Assembly: GCF_021245735.1 (NCBI RefSeq)
Contig: NZ_JAJISB010000019.1
Location: forward strand, 1-36,234
DNA: 36,234 nt
Direction: 5' to 3'
Origin: Brevibacillus daliensis
GTDB lineage: Bacteria > Bacillota > Bacilli > Brevibacillales > Brevibacillaceae
Part shown: in pieces, positions 1 through 7,307 of the stretch
Layout of the letters: each line of letters starts with the position of its first letter
How positions within the stretch are numbered: position 1 is the first letter of the stretch
Notes under the pieces: model-generated
Seen by the model: the letters and a program-made list of their open reading frames with translations, nothing else
What the model was told of the DNA's origin: nothing
Database searches by the model: none
Position numbers and translations under genes: made by a program

Positions 1-8
1 TCATAACA

Positions 9-500
9 TTATGGTTGTGGTGTTTCATGAACCCAAGGTGCAAAAATAGTTGGTAGATCAAGAAGCAAGAGGAGGGCTTCCTCCTGTTTTGCAATACCAG
101 ATAAATATTTTCCCTCAACACCAGCTACTACTAGAGGGGCGGGTTCTACATTCTTTGACTCAATCTTGTTCACTTCGGACACACTGTCAACAATAATGGC
201 AGCCTCAAAACCTTGCAGCTGGATCACAATGAATCTGCTATCATCAGTTAGATCAACAGGTGGAAGGCCAAACATTTTGCGCATTTGAAGAACAGCCAGT
301 ACTTTTCCACGTAAATTAATAACCCCTTCTACAAATTGAGGTGATCGTGGAACAGTGGTAATTGGCATTGGCTTTACAATTTCCGTTACATATCCTAGTG
401 GAAAACCAAAAATTTCTTTTCCCATTGAAAAAAATAGGTAAGATACTGATTCTTCATCTACCAAAGATGCCACGTCTAGTCTGTTTAAACCAGTTTCCAT
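9..500 (-). CDS. CheW-like chemotaxis coupling protein
   Basis: A 163-residue protein that is essentially one CheW-like beta-barrel domain, the adaptor fold that links chemoreceptors to the CheA kinase at the inner face of the membrane. Typical CheW signatures are visible: an N-terminal strand with FSMGKEIFGFPLGYVTEIV, the segment VPRSPQFVEGVINLRGKVLAV around residues 50-70, and a later hydrophobic strand ending in LLLLDLPTIF. Length fits a stand-alone CheW rather than a CheV, because no receiver domain follows. The ATG start has a good AAAGGGGG ribosome site upstream. No other chemotaxis genes are in view, so whether it serves the main flagellar chemotaxis array or a paralogous signalling complex cannot be decided. 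The family assignment is firm. Confidence 0.9.
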   Translation of the reverse strand: METGLNRLDVASLVDEESVSYLFFSMGKEIFGFPLGYVTEIVKPMPITTVPRSPQFVEGVINLRGKVLAVLQMRKMFGLPPVDLTDDSRFIVIQLQGFEAAIIVDSVSEVNKIESKNVEPAPLVVAGVEGKYLSGIAKQEEALLLLLDLPTIFAPWVHETPQP

Positions 501-576
501 CTTTTTTCCCCCTTTGATCCTTCTATAAATAGAAACGGTTAAAATCTATAAAAGATTAAGCGATTTTGCTTATTTT

Positions 577-1077
577 CTATACTGATTTTTGTTCCATTGC
601 ATATTCAAAATCATCTATATCATAAAATTGAATGGGAATCATGTACTCTAAGAGCCTGTCTTCCCACTCATCCTGATCAGTCAGCAAGGGAGCCTCTCGT
701 TTCATGGCAGTTAAAATCAATTCTGTTTCAATTGGGTCAAAAAAATCGTCCCACATACAAGTATCTTCCGCCTTAACAATCGTAAATTGGACCAACTCAC
801 TATATTTGATTGAAATGGCAGACCAGGGTGCTAGTAGTGATCGTTCCATCTGTTTACGATGAAAGGGCATATTAAAATATTGGATCATTTCTTTTATTAT
901 TGTTCTGACCCGTTCCTCATCTGCAGAACTTTGCATCATGGGAGTGGAATCATTTACATAATCATGAAGTTCACTGATGGTAGAAGAAGGGATAATATAT
1001 TCCACAGCTTCCTTGGTAACGAGAAGATTCCCGTAAACCGCCAGCATTACAGCTTCTATGACAAATTGTTTGTTCAT
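577..1077 (-). CDS. Hypothetical protein, acidic, 166 aa
   Basis: A 166-residue acidic cytoplasmic-looking protein with no signal peptide or membrane segment. I do not recognise a family. It starts MNKQFVIEAVMLAVYGNLLV, contains a conserved-looking central stretch rich in Tyr/Ile (SAISIKYSELVQFTIV) and ends in an acidic tail with DIDDFEYAMEQ. A strong GAGGAGG site lies just upstream of the ATG, and codon use matches the neighbours, so it is very likely real. It lies 76 bp upstream of the CheW-like gene on the same strand and could be co-transcribed with it; no terminator is obvious between them. No function is inferred. Confidence 0.75.
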   Translation of the reverse strand: MNKQFVIEAVMLAVYGNLLVTKEAVEYIIPSSTISELHDYVNDSTPMMQSSADEERVRTIIKEMIQYFNMPFHRKQMERSLLAPWSAISIKYSELVQFTIVKAEDTCMWDDFFDPIETELILTAMKREAPLLTDQDEWEDRLLEYMIPIQFYDIDDFEYAMEQKSV

Positions 1078-1184
1078 AGGACAACCTCCTCTTACACATC
1101 ATAACTGAAAACTCCTCTTGACAACAAGGATGGCTATCCGTATGATAAAATCTATAAATGAAGTAACTCATATGTTCTCTAATC

Positions 1185-1276
1185 AAAGGGGAGTAGCTTT
1201 TACAGCAAAGTCGTCATTACAGGATGAAAATCCTCGGCTTTGTTGGCAACCTTACGTTGTTAGCAAGACCTTTGCC
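1185..1276 (+). promoter_or_regulatory. yybP-ykoY (manganese) riboswitch
   Basis: The leader of the TerC-family gene starts with AAAGGGGAGTAGC and closes with GCAAGACCTTTGCC, the two sequence blocks that mark yybP-ykoY aptamers. Between them are a stem (GGATGAAAATCC) and an internal-loop strand. The 3' end overlaps a T-tailed hairpin. Known biology: yybP-ykoY RNAs bind Mn2+ and switch on Mn-export or Mn-loading membrane proteins, including TerC-family proteins. Inference: Mn2+ binding prevents terminator formation and switches on the downstream gene. Exact aptamer ends are approximate. Confidence 0.85.
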
Positions 1277-1312
1277 TTAGTGCTGTTATGCATAAGGTGA
1301 GGGTCTTTTTTG
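1265..1312 (+). terminator. Riboswitch-controlled intrinsic terminator
   Basis: AAGACCTTTGCCTTA pairs with TAAGGTGAGGGTCTT across a short loop and is followed by TTTTTTG. The 5' arm is the 3' closing strand of the yybP-ykoY aptamer, so terminator and aptamer are mutually exclusive, as expected for transcriptional control by the riboswitch. Confidence 0.85.
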
Positions 1313-1375
1313 TTGTCAATAAGATCCTCGTAGAGGTACAAAATAAGCCCAGGAAGGGCAGAGAGGGGTAGTTGA

Positions 1376-2071
1376 ATGATTGAAACAGAATTTATTACCG
1401 CCTTATTAATGATTATTGCCATCGATATCCTTCTTGGTGGGGATAACGCAGTCGTTATTGCAATGGCTAGCCGTAACCTTCCGAAAGACCAGAAGCGTAG
1501 TGCAATTCTTTGGGGTACAGGCATGGCGATTTGTATTCGCATTATTGCAACGTTGGTGGCAGCTTATTTGTTAAAAGTACCGTTCCTATTCTTTATCGGG
1601 GGTCTACTATTAACGTATATCGCTTACAAGCTGTTGGCTGAGGAAGAACATGACCCGGATATCAAGGGAAGTACGACACTTCGAGGAGCTATCCAAACTA
1701 TCGTAATTGCAGACATGACGATGGGGATTGATAACGTAGTAGCGGTAGCAGGTACTGCAAAAGGCGACATGCTACTAATTATTATCGGACTTGTAGTAAG
1801 TATCCCGATTATCGTTTGGGGTAGTGCATTGATCCTGAAAGCAATGGAACGTTACACATGGATTCCGTTTGTCGGGGCAGGTATTCTAGCTCTGGCTGCT
1901 GCAAAAATGATTACGCATGAACAACAATTCGCTGGATTCTATACAGCTAATCCTTGGGTAGATTGGGTAATCAAGATCGTCATTATTGGTGGAGTTCTTG
2001 GAGCAGGTATCTATAAGCGATCCCAATCAAAAAAACAACAACAAAAACAAGAAGTTAATGTTAGCTCATAA
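1376..2071 (+). CDS. TerC family integral membrane protein (YjbE/YkoY type)
   Basis: A 231-residue membrane protein with about seven hydrophobic segments and the TerC hallmarks: an early acidic motif in IDILLGGDNAVVIAMASRNLP and a second repeat-related acidic motif, ADMTMGIDNVVAVAG, around residue 120. The tail is hydrophilic and Gln/Lys rich. TerC proteins of Bacillus (YjbE, YkoY, MeeF/MeeY type) export Mn2+, notably to metallate secreted enzymes. The gene sits directly behind a yybP-ykoY Mn riboswitch, which supports that role. A GAGAGGGG site precedes the ATG. It is a single-gene unit closed by a strong hairpin. The substrate is inferred from the riboswitch and family, not proven. Confidence 0.9.
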   Translation: MIETEFITALLMIIAIDILLGGDNAVVIAMASRNLPKDQKRSAILWGTGMAICIRIIATLVAAYLLKVPFLFFIGGLLLTYIAYKLLAEEEHDPDIKGSTTLRGAIQTIVIADMTMGIDNVVAVAGTAKGDMLLIIIGLVVSIPIIVWGSALILKAMERYTWIPFVGAGILALAAAKMITHEQQFAGFYTANPWVDWVIKIVIIGGVLGAGIYKRSQSKKQQQKQEVNVSS

Positions 2072-2091
2072 GAAACATTCATATATAAGAA

Positions 2092-2137
2092 AAAACGCAG
2101 TAGCCATTACATAATGATGGCACTGCGTTTTTTTTGT
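2092..2137 (+). terminator. Intrinsic terminator after TerC gene
   Basis: AAAACGCAGT + GCCATTA pairs with TGATGGC + ACTGCGTTTT and is followed by a long T run. The A run on its left side means it could also act for the leftward GNAT gene that ends at 2141, so it is probably bidirectional. Confidence 0.85.
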
Positions 2138-2140
2138 TTT

Positions 2141-2722
2141 TTATATAGTAAGTTTTTTTGCTTCCCATTCCTCTCGCAACATCCCCATTTTAATGGAGTC
2201 ATAATATTCTCCTCGAACGATACGAGCTTTTCTGATACGTGCTTCCATACTCATCCCACATTTTTCAGCTAGGTTTATCATTCGTTCATTGCCAGACCAC
2301 GTAGCAATTCCTAAGCGGACGACATCCATTTTTTCGAATAAATAATCGATCCATAGCGAAAAGGCTTCAAAACCATATCCTCCAGACCAATACGACGAAT
2401 CGTAAATAACGATGCCTATTTCACACCAATTCGTTACTTTGTCTACCCAATAGCGACCTACGGTTCCTCTACATTCCCCATCAATTTCGATTACTAATAC
2501 TTCCCGAGCTTCGTCTGTTCCTACAAGAGTTAGATCGTTTTGATATCGTGTGGCCCATTTTTCAAAGGGGAGTTCTTCAATGGGTTTATAAGGTCCATTC
2601 CAGTTTAAAAATTCCCGATCCTCAGCTAAATAATGAAAGTTCCAAAATTTTTGTATATCTGAATCTGTAAGGTCGCGAAGAACTACTCGTGAACCAGCTA
2701 TGTTTAGTAAGGAATTAGTCAT
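2141..2722 (-). CDS. GNAT family N-acetyltransferase (RimJ/RimL type)
   Basis: About 193 residues with an Acetyltransf_3 fold. It opens GSRVVLRDLTDSDIQKFW, has the central strand with GTVGRYWVDKVTNWCEIGIVIYDSSYWSGGYGFEA, where WSGGYG is a degenerate acetyl-CoA loop, and ends with NLAEKCGMSMEARIRKARIVRGEYYDSIKMGMLREEW, the usual C-terminal pattern of this subfamily. Family members transfer acetyl groups to N-terminal amines of proteins or to small molecules. An ATG 30 bases further upstream (2752) gives a longer form, but its AGGA is only 2 nt away; the start used here has AGAGG at 5 nt. The substrate is unknown. Confidence 0.8.
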   Translation of the reverse strand: MTNSLLNIAGSRVVLRDLTDSDIQKFWNFHYLAEDREFLNWNGPYKPIEELPFEKWATRYQNDLTLVGTDEAREVLVIEIDGECRGTVGRYWVDKVTNWCEIGIVIYDSSYWSGGYGFEAFSLWIDYLFEKMDVVRLGIATWSGNERMINLAEKCGMSMEARIRKARIVRGEYYDSIKMGMLREEWEAKKLTI

Positions 2723-2777
2723 AGGTACCTCTATTATCTGTTTTCCTTTCATTATCCTATATCATTGTAAAAAGCGC

Positions 2778-2803
2778 AAAAAAAAACCCGACCGAATGCC
2801 GGG
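2778..2803 (-). terminator. Intrinsic terminator (leftward)
   Basis: Read on the minus strand, CCCGGC...GGTCGGG forms a 6-bp stem followed by a long T run. It lies just downstream of the MerR-HTH gene ending at 2840 and marks its 3' end. Confidence 0.75.
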
Positions 2804-2839
2804 AAAAATGGTATATAGAAGGGTTGGAGTATGCAGTAG

Positions 2840-3463
2840 TTATTCAGCGGCTGCTCTTTGCTGGCTACTTCTTGTAAACCAGCGGAATGGGTTAAGCGAC
2901 CATCTACGATCATAGCGTTCCGAACGATGTTTACGACGTGTTAACCGCTGATGCATCAAATCCATCTCAAAGGTTACACGTCTCATTTCCAAACGGAGAG
3001 CTTCTTGTTTATCTTCAATGTCAGCAATTTTTTCTAGAATAGATGCTTGTAACTGGGGAAGGGAAGAAAGATTGGTTAGTTCTCTTTGGAATTGGAACAA
3101 GGTTTCCTGGACGGTAGATTCTACTTCCTTCATCGCAGTGGTCATGGGATAGGCAAGGACATTTCCTTCTGTGTTTGCTTTCGTTACTGCTGATTCCATT
3201 TGAAGCAATTCGGGCGACAACATACCTTCCGCAAACATTTCCCTCTGAATTTCTCTAAGTGAGCTGTTGCCTGAATCCTTACGATTCTTCGCTACTTGCA
3301 ACAGGTTAAACCCTTCGCTACTAATTAAATAATGTCCTTGTGGGTTTTTATGTAGCTCACTAGAAGGAACGAACATATCCAGCCAATTTCGTAGTGTTCG
3401 CACATGCAAATCCAGCTTTTCTGCAACTTCCTTGGAGGCCATCCAAACATGCTCTTGTTTCAT
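2840..3463 (-). CDS. MerR-type HTH / coiled-coil protein, RacA-like architecture
   Basis: About 207 residues. The N-terminus (roughly 1-60) is a MerR-like winged HTH: WMASKEVAEKLDLHVRTLRNWLDMFV, then GHYLISSEGFNLLQVAK. The middle (roughly 95-165) is rich in Glu/Gln/Leu and predicted by eye to be helical or coiled coil (LQASILEKIADIEDKQEALRLEM). The C-terminus is basic and aromatic (SLNPFRWFTRSSQQR). This order of HTH, coiled coil and short basic tail is that of the chromosome-anchoring protein RacA and related MerR-HTH proteins, but overall identity to RacA is not claimed; a plain MerR-like regulator is the alternative. An upstream GTG at 3472 is possible, but GGGGAGTG spacing favours the ATG used here. 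Confidence 0.7.
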   Translation of the reverse strand: MKQEHVWMASKEVAEKLDLHVRTLRNWLDMFVPSSELHKNPQGHYLISSEGFNLLQVAKNRKDSGNSSLREIQREMFAEGMLSPELLQMESAVTKANTEGNVLAYPMTTAMKEVESTVQETLFQFQRELTNLSSLPQLQASILEKIADIEDKQEALRLEMRRVTFEMDLMHQRLTRRKHRSERYDRRWSLNPFRWFTRSSQQRAAAE

Positions 3464-3720
3464 GAGTATCACTCCCCATTAAAGAAATTCCCCTGCTTGT
3501 CCTTGTTATTGATTGTATTATATCACCATTTTTTCCGGGAAAAAGGGAATCGACAAAGGTTCTAAAAACTAGTGTAGTTTCGGGGAAATAGGACAAAGAC
3601 TCTGATTTCAGTACGATGGTAACCTGAAGTCCTGACAAAATGAGGGACATATTGAGAGAAGGGCGAGCGTACAATGACGGTAACGGTTTGTCCGAAAAGC
3701 AATGGGAAGGAAGGATAAAG

Positions 3721-4446
3721 ATGGAATGGCATCCTTCATTCATGCTGCTCCTATTTCTTGTTTGTGCTGCAAGTTTACTGGGAAGCTTTGTGATCTGTTT
3801 TCGACGGCAGTGGTCGGAAGCATCTCTATTTGTGATGATCAGCATAGGAGGCGGTATACTCTTTTCCTTGACGATACTTGATTTGTTGCCACATGCTATG
3901 GATGGTGAAGGGAATCGCTTTTTACCGCTAGTGCTAGTAGGATTTATGCTGTTATTTTTATTGGAGAATGTGCGAAATGATCAAGAAAAAGTTAATGCGA
4001 ATAACATGGTGGGCGTCACCTTTGGATTTTATTTACATGCTTTTTTTGAAGGTTTTTCGTTGGCAGCAGGTATGCAGGCTCATGCCTCGCTAGCAATTCC
4101 CTTGATGATTGGATTAATTCTTCACCGTCTGCCAGATGGTGTAACTGTTTCCTCACTCTTATTAGCTGCTACACGCAGTAGAGTAATGGCATTTCTTGGT
4201 GGGGTAGGGCTTTGTTTGGCTACCATGCTTGGAGCTTTTACTATGAGACTGACAGGTATGTTCATCTCTGCCTCCTGGAATCAGGCAGGGCTCGCCTTAT
4301 CCGCTGGCGTATTTTTATATGTGGCTGCAAGTCATCTTGTACCATTACTTCAGCAAAAACAGGATCGAAAATTAGGACTCTATTTTGTGCTATCTGTGCT
4401 TCTTTATATGATATTTTCACTATTTTTTCATTCCCACACGATGTAG
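3721..4446 (+). CDS. ZIP family divalent metal transporter
   Basis: A 241-residue polytopic membrane protein with about eight hydrophobic segments. The ZIP metal-binding signatures are present: TM4-like HAFFEGFSLAAGM (His106, Glu110) and TM5-like HRLPDG (His135, Asp139), plus the TM2 segment with LDLLPH. ZIP proteins of the ZupT/GufA group bring Zn2+ or other divalent metals into the cytoplasm. The ATG chosen follows GGAAGGATAAAG; the reading frame stays open 27 codons upstream, but that stretch (MRDILREGRAY...) is hydrophilic and unlike the family. The gene stands alone between a leftward regulator and fabI. No metal-responsive operator was recognised. Confidence 0.85.
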   Translation: MEWHPSFMLLLFLVCAASLLGSFVICFRRQWSEASLFVMISIGGGILFSLTILDLLPHAMDGEGNRFLPLVLVGFMLLFLLENVRNDQEKVNANNMVGVTFGFYLHAFFEGFSLAAGMQAHASLAIPLMIGLILHRLPDGVTVSSLLLAATRSRVMAFLGGVGLCLATMLGAFTMRLTGMFISASWNQAGLALSAGVFLYVAASHLVPLLQQKQDRKLGLYFVLSVLLYMIFSLFFHSHTM

Positions 4447-4535
4447 TTGTTGTACGCTATTGGCAAGAAAGGGTAGAAAAGGCTAATATAGATAACATGT
4501 ACTAGTAGTAATGGAAGGAAAGGGGTTACTTATAT

Positions 4536-5309
4536 ATGAGTTTACTTCAAGGTAAAAATATTTTAATTATGGGTGTAGCTAATCATCGCAGTATTGCTTG
4601 GGGAATAGCACAATCCTTGTCGAAAGCAGGAGCCAATCTAATTTTTACATACCAAGGCGACCGCTTGAAAAAGAATGTGGAAGAACTGGCTAAAACGCTA
4701 GATCAGCCTGAACAAATCCTTCTTCCATGCGATGTCACTAATGATGAAGAAGTAGCAACACTATTCGCTTCCATCAAGGAGCGTGTTGGAGTACTTCACG
4801 GTCTTGCTCATTGTATCGCCTTCGCTAAAACTGAAGATTTGGAAGGGGAGTTTGTTAATACTTCCCGTGAAGGATTCGCACTTGCACATGACATTAGTGC
4901 CTATTCACTGGTAACTGTGGCAAAAGGTGCACGTGAGTTGATGACAGAAGGCGGAAGTATTGTAACACTGACTTACCTGGGTGGAGAACGTGTCATGACG
5001 AACTATAACGTAATGGGTATAGCAAAAGCAGCGCTTGATATGAGTGTTCGTTATTTGGCTAGTGATCTGGGCAAAGACAATATTCGTGTTAATGCGATTT
5101 CAGCAGGTCCTATCCGTACCTTGGCAGCAAAAGGAATTAGCGGATTTAATGCAATTCTAAAAGAGATTGAAGAAAAAGCTCCACTACGCCGTACAATTAG
5201 CCAAGAAGAAGTTGGCGATACAGCCCTATTCCTGTTCAGTCACTTGTCTCGTGGAATCACCGGGGAAGTGCTGCATGTAGATGCAGGGTATAATATTATG
5301 GGTCGATAA
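4536..5309 (+). CDS. fabI: Enoyl-[acyl-carrier-protein] reductase FabI
   Basis: A 257-residue short-chain dehydrogenase-like enzyme that carries out the last reduction of each cycle of type II fatty acid elongation in the cytoplasm. FabI features are clear: the N-terminal cofactor motif IMGVANHRSIAWGIA, the segment GLAHCIAFAKTEDLEG, catalytic Tyr157 and Lys164 (Tyr-x6-Lys) in YNVMGIAK, with Tyr147 ahead of it, and the substrate-binding loop AGPIRTLAAKGISGF. Length matches Bacillus FabI. This is the triclosan-target class of reductase. The gene is monocistronic, with a large inverted repeat immediately after the stop that probably ends its transcript. Confidence 0.96.
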   Translation: MSLLQGKNILIMGVANHRSIAWGIAQSLSKAGANLIFTYQGDRLKKNVEELAKTLDQPEQILLPCDVTNDEEVATLFASIKERVGVLHGLAHCIAFAKTEDLEGEFVNTSREGFALAHDISAYSLVTVAKGARELMTEGGSIVTLTYLGGERVMTNYNVMGIAKAALDMSVRYLASDLGKDNIRVNAISAGPIRTLAAKGISGFNAILKEIEEKAPLRRTISQEEVGDTALFLFSHLSRGITGEVLHVDAGYNIMGR

Positions 5310-5322
5310 GCCCGAAGCATAT

Positions 5323-5498
5323 CTCCATTTTTTCGCGCTCGTCTTCGCCCCCGTGAGGAGGAGACTGGCCGCTACGTAAAAAAACCGGGGAAACGCAAAA
5401 AGTCGTGACGCTCACGAAGGTGAGTCACGGGTTGCGTTACAGATCCCGGTTTTTTTGCTTCGCTCGGCAAGGGCTTCGCCAGGCGCGAAAAAATGGAG
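5323..5498. repeat. 176-bp nested inverted repeat (REP/MITE-like hairpin element)
   Basis: The ends are a perfect 15-bp inverted repeat, CTCCATTTTTTCGCG at 5323-5337 and its complement at 5484-5498. Nested inside are further matched pairs: AAAAAAACCGGG 5378-5389 with 5445-5456, AACGCAA 5392-5398 with 5432-5438, and GTGAC/CTCAC arms around 5405-5428 with a GAAG loop. The whole element could fold into one long interrupted hairpin in either strand. It starts 14 bp after the fabI stop and can terminate transcription, but its size and nested symmetry resemble a dispersed small mobile repeat. Whether other copies exist cannot be seen here. Confidence 0.8.
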
Positions 5499-5646
5499 TC
5501 ATGATCAACTCGCAGTATATGGTGGGGATAGACCAATTGCTGCGATAAAAGAACGTATCCCTAGTTTACGAACAATGTCAAAAGCAACCATGAAAAAGGA
5601 TCTTCTTACTTATATCGCGTTAGGCTCTGTTAGATTAAATTGTTGA
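5497..5646 (+). pseudogene. Gene fragment resembling glycerophosphodiester phosphodiesterase
   Basis: About 49 codons reading SHDQLAVYGGDRPIAAIKER and then IPSLRTMSKATMKKDLLTYIALG. This pattern (YGG-x-x-x-I-x-A-I-K-x-R-I-P, then M-S-K/R-x-x-M-K, then Y-I-A-L/V-G) recalls an internal part of GDPD-family phosphodiesterases. There is no start codon of its own outside the repeat element, no catalytic His/Glu region, and the frame ends soon after in SVRLNC. It looks like a truncated piece left when the neighbouring repeat and AT-rich segment were inserted. The family link is from memory of the motif and is tentative. Confidence 0.4.
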
Positions 5647-5656
5647 TTTGCTACAC

Positions 5657-5690
5657 AAAATTAGGTTGTCTTAATAGACAACCTAATTTT
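5657..5690. terminator. Bidirectional intrinsic terminator
   Basis: AAAATTAGGTTGTC and its exact complement GACAACCTAATTTT flank a 6-nt loop. A and T runs on both sides allow it to work in both directions, between the fragment above and the leftward acetyltransferase. Confidence 0.8.
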
Positions 5691-5756
5691 AATGGTTTTT
5701 GATAATTTGTTGAACAATATAGTAAGATTGCATAATAAAAATACCACATATTATAC

Positions 5757-6305
5757 TTATTTCATTGGATTGAAAATACCATAAAAAACAATATCTTCAA
5801 AAGAGTCGTTTTTATAAATATGCTCTTTTAGAGTACCTTCGTATATCATTCCACAATTTTCCATTACCTTTCCAGATGCTGGATTTGATTTAAAATGACG
5901 TGCATACACACGATGATAATTCTTCTCTTTAAAAACAAATTCTAAAATTGCTTTGGCTGCTTCTGTTGCATATCCATTTCCCCAATATTCTTCTCCTATC
6001 CAGTAACCAATTTCACCATTTTTGTATTGTTTATGATTTGAAATACCAATACAACCATATAACTCTCCGCTATTTTTGTCTGTTATAGCGAATTCATAAG
6101 TTCGGTCTAATTCAAAGTTTTGCTCATGGTTTGCAATCCATGAAAGAGCACATTCTAAAGGATAGGGGTATGGTAAACTCAATGTGCTTTTGTACATATT
6201 ATAATTATTACACAATATGCTAACATTTTTTGCATCAGATTCTTTAAATAGACGTAGAAGTAATCTATCCGTTACTATTGTTTTTTCTGTTTTACTATAA
6301 ATCAT
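5757..6305 (-). CDS. GNAT family N-acetyltransferase
   Basis: 182 residues, Acetyltransf_3 type: TDRLLLRLFKESDAKNVSIL at the N-terminus, GCIGISNHKQYKNGEIGYWI, then the acetyl-CoA loop WGNGYATEAAKAILEFVF, and C-terminal NPASGKVMENCGMIYEGTL. These match RimJ/RimL-like enzymes that acetylate protein N-termini or small amines. An upstream in-frame ATG gives 27 more codons (Lys-rich), but GGGGTGA before the ATG used here fixes the start. The region is noticeably richer in A/T than fabI or the helicase gene, suggesting acquisition. The substrate is unknown. Confidence 0.85.
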   Translation of the reverse strand: MIYSKTEKTIVTDRLLLRLFKESDAKNVSILCNNYNMYKSTLSLPYPYPLECALSWIANHEQNFELDRTYEFAITDKNSGELYGCIGISNHKQYKNGEIGYWIGEEYWGNGYATEAAKAILEFVFKEKNYHRVYARHFKSNPASGKVMENCGMIYEGTLKEHIYKNDSFEDIVFYGIFNPMK

Positions 6306-6756
6306 TATTTTCACCCCATCAAAAATAAATAATTTTTGCTTCACCTTATACAACTTCTTTATCATTGTTGAAGCTTTATTAACCAATAAATATCTCTGAT
6401 TTCCTATGTATAATGCAATTCAGGGTACTTTAGAATCTTAGCTTGATGGTCATGGGGACTGCCCCACGTTTGTGAGATAGGGATAAAACACCGTACTAGT
6501 TTAGTTAAGAGAAGATTGTTCCTTCTCTTAGAGTGTCGTAACAACTAAGTTCTTTTTTGTGTGTTTTGTTAGGATGATGAGGAATGTGACAATATCCCTT
6601 ACTATATAAAAAAGATCCCCTAGAGAGAAATCTAAGGGGATCTTTTCACTACTTTTTCATTCCTAAATAGAAAATCAGTAAAAAACAGTTACATTGTGTC
6701 CCGTGTACTAAAACTTCTCAAACCATAAAGCAGTAAAATGATAAAAGTTCCAAAAC
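6306..6756. other. Gene-free AT-rich stretch with hairpins
   Basis: No credible ORF was found. It contains a hairpin TAAGAGAAG/CTTCTCTTA at 6506-6530 and a stronger one at 6610-6646 (AAAGATCCCCT... pairing with ...AAGGGGATCTTTT, one bulge) that could terminate transcription in either direction. A GC-richer patch near 6450-6475 is unexplained. Confidence 0.5.
6610..6646. terminator. Hairpin with A/T flanks, probable terminator
   Basis: GATCCCCTAGA pairs with TCTAAGGGGATC with one bulged base; A run on the left and TTTT on the right. It stands in the gene-free stretch, downstream of the leftward GyrI-like gene. Confidence 0.6.
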
Positions 6757-7212
6757 CTAACTTTTAATTGGCACCCACAATTCAACTTCGGCATTCAGTG
6801 GATTTCCATTCAAAAGAACTTCAAGAATTTCTTTTCCGTTATATTTTGAAGCATTGTCTTCATTTGTAAAAAACTCATTTTCAAGTTTATCAAATAAGAG
6901 CCTTGAAACTCCATCATTTGTAGTAAGTACTACATAAGATTGTGAAGATATTTCTAAACTTTCATATCCGTCATTATAATCATCCGATACTACACCCGCA
7001 AAGTATTTTATTCCGCTTTCTATTGGAATAATAACAGCATATCCTTTTTTATCTGTTGAAATAGGCATAAGTTCTTTCATCATGCCTTGATTAAACAATT
7101 CCTTAAAGAACTCTGTTTTTTCTTTCGAGTATTTTTCATCATTTACTCCTTGCCCTTGTATCTCAATACTTCTACCAATTAATTTAAATGTTTCTCTGCT
7201 TTTAACTTTCAT
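6757..7212 (-). CDS. GyrI-like / AraC effector-binding domain protein
   Basis: 151 residues, beginning MKVKSRETFKLIGRSIEIQG and ending in NAEVELWVPIKS. The two half-repeats and the typical final ELWVPI strand are those of stand-alone AraC-type effector-binding (GyrI-like, SOUL-related) domains, which bind small hydrophobic or cationic molecules. There is no DNA-binding domain. It is divergently transcribed from the WYL regulator, and the 95-bp space between them carries two palindromes, so the regulator probably controls this gene. Such pairs often respond to a drug-like ligand, but no ligand can be named. The coding sequence is AT-rich like its neighbours. Confidence 0.8.
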   Translation of the reverse strand: MKVKSRETFKLIGRSIEIQGQGVNDEKYSKEKTEFFKELFNQGMMKELMPISTDKKGYAVIIPIESGIKYFAGVVSDDYNDGYESLEISSQSYVVLTTNDGVSRLLFDKLENEFFTNEDNASKYNGKEILEVLLNGNPLNAEVELWVPIKS

Positions 7213-7238
7213 GGTTATTAACCTCCCTTTATATTATG

Positions 7239-7280
7239 CTATGATACTATCATAGGTAATATGGCAACTGTATGTCATAT
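7239..7280. promoter_or_regulatory. Two palindromic operator candidates between divergent genes
   Basis: A perfect 17-bp palindrome, CTATGATACTATCATAG (7239-7255), is followed by an imperfect inverted repeat, ATATGGCA-N6-TGTCATAT (7259-7280, 7 of 8 bases matched). Centres are about 22 bp apart, near two helical turns. On the leftward strand, ATGACA and TATGAT at 18 bp could be a promoter covering both. The natural candidate ligand is the WYL regulator encoded next door. Confidence 0.6.
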
Positions 7281-7307
7281 TAAAAGTAAATTTATGAGGG
7301 AGAATTT

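Noticed and set aside
859-1186. Overlapping short frames on both strands across the 577-1077 gene
   Set aside because: They are antisense or shifted frames of a gene with a better ribosome site and codon use.
5323-5498. Reading the element as an ordinary fabI terminator only
   Set aside because: Its size, nested arms and perfect outer ends exceed a terminator, though termination may be one effect.
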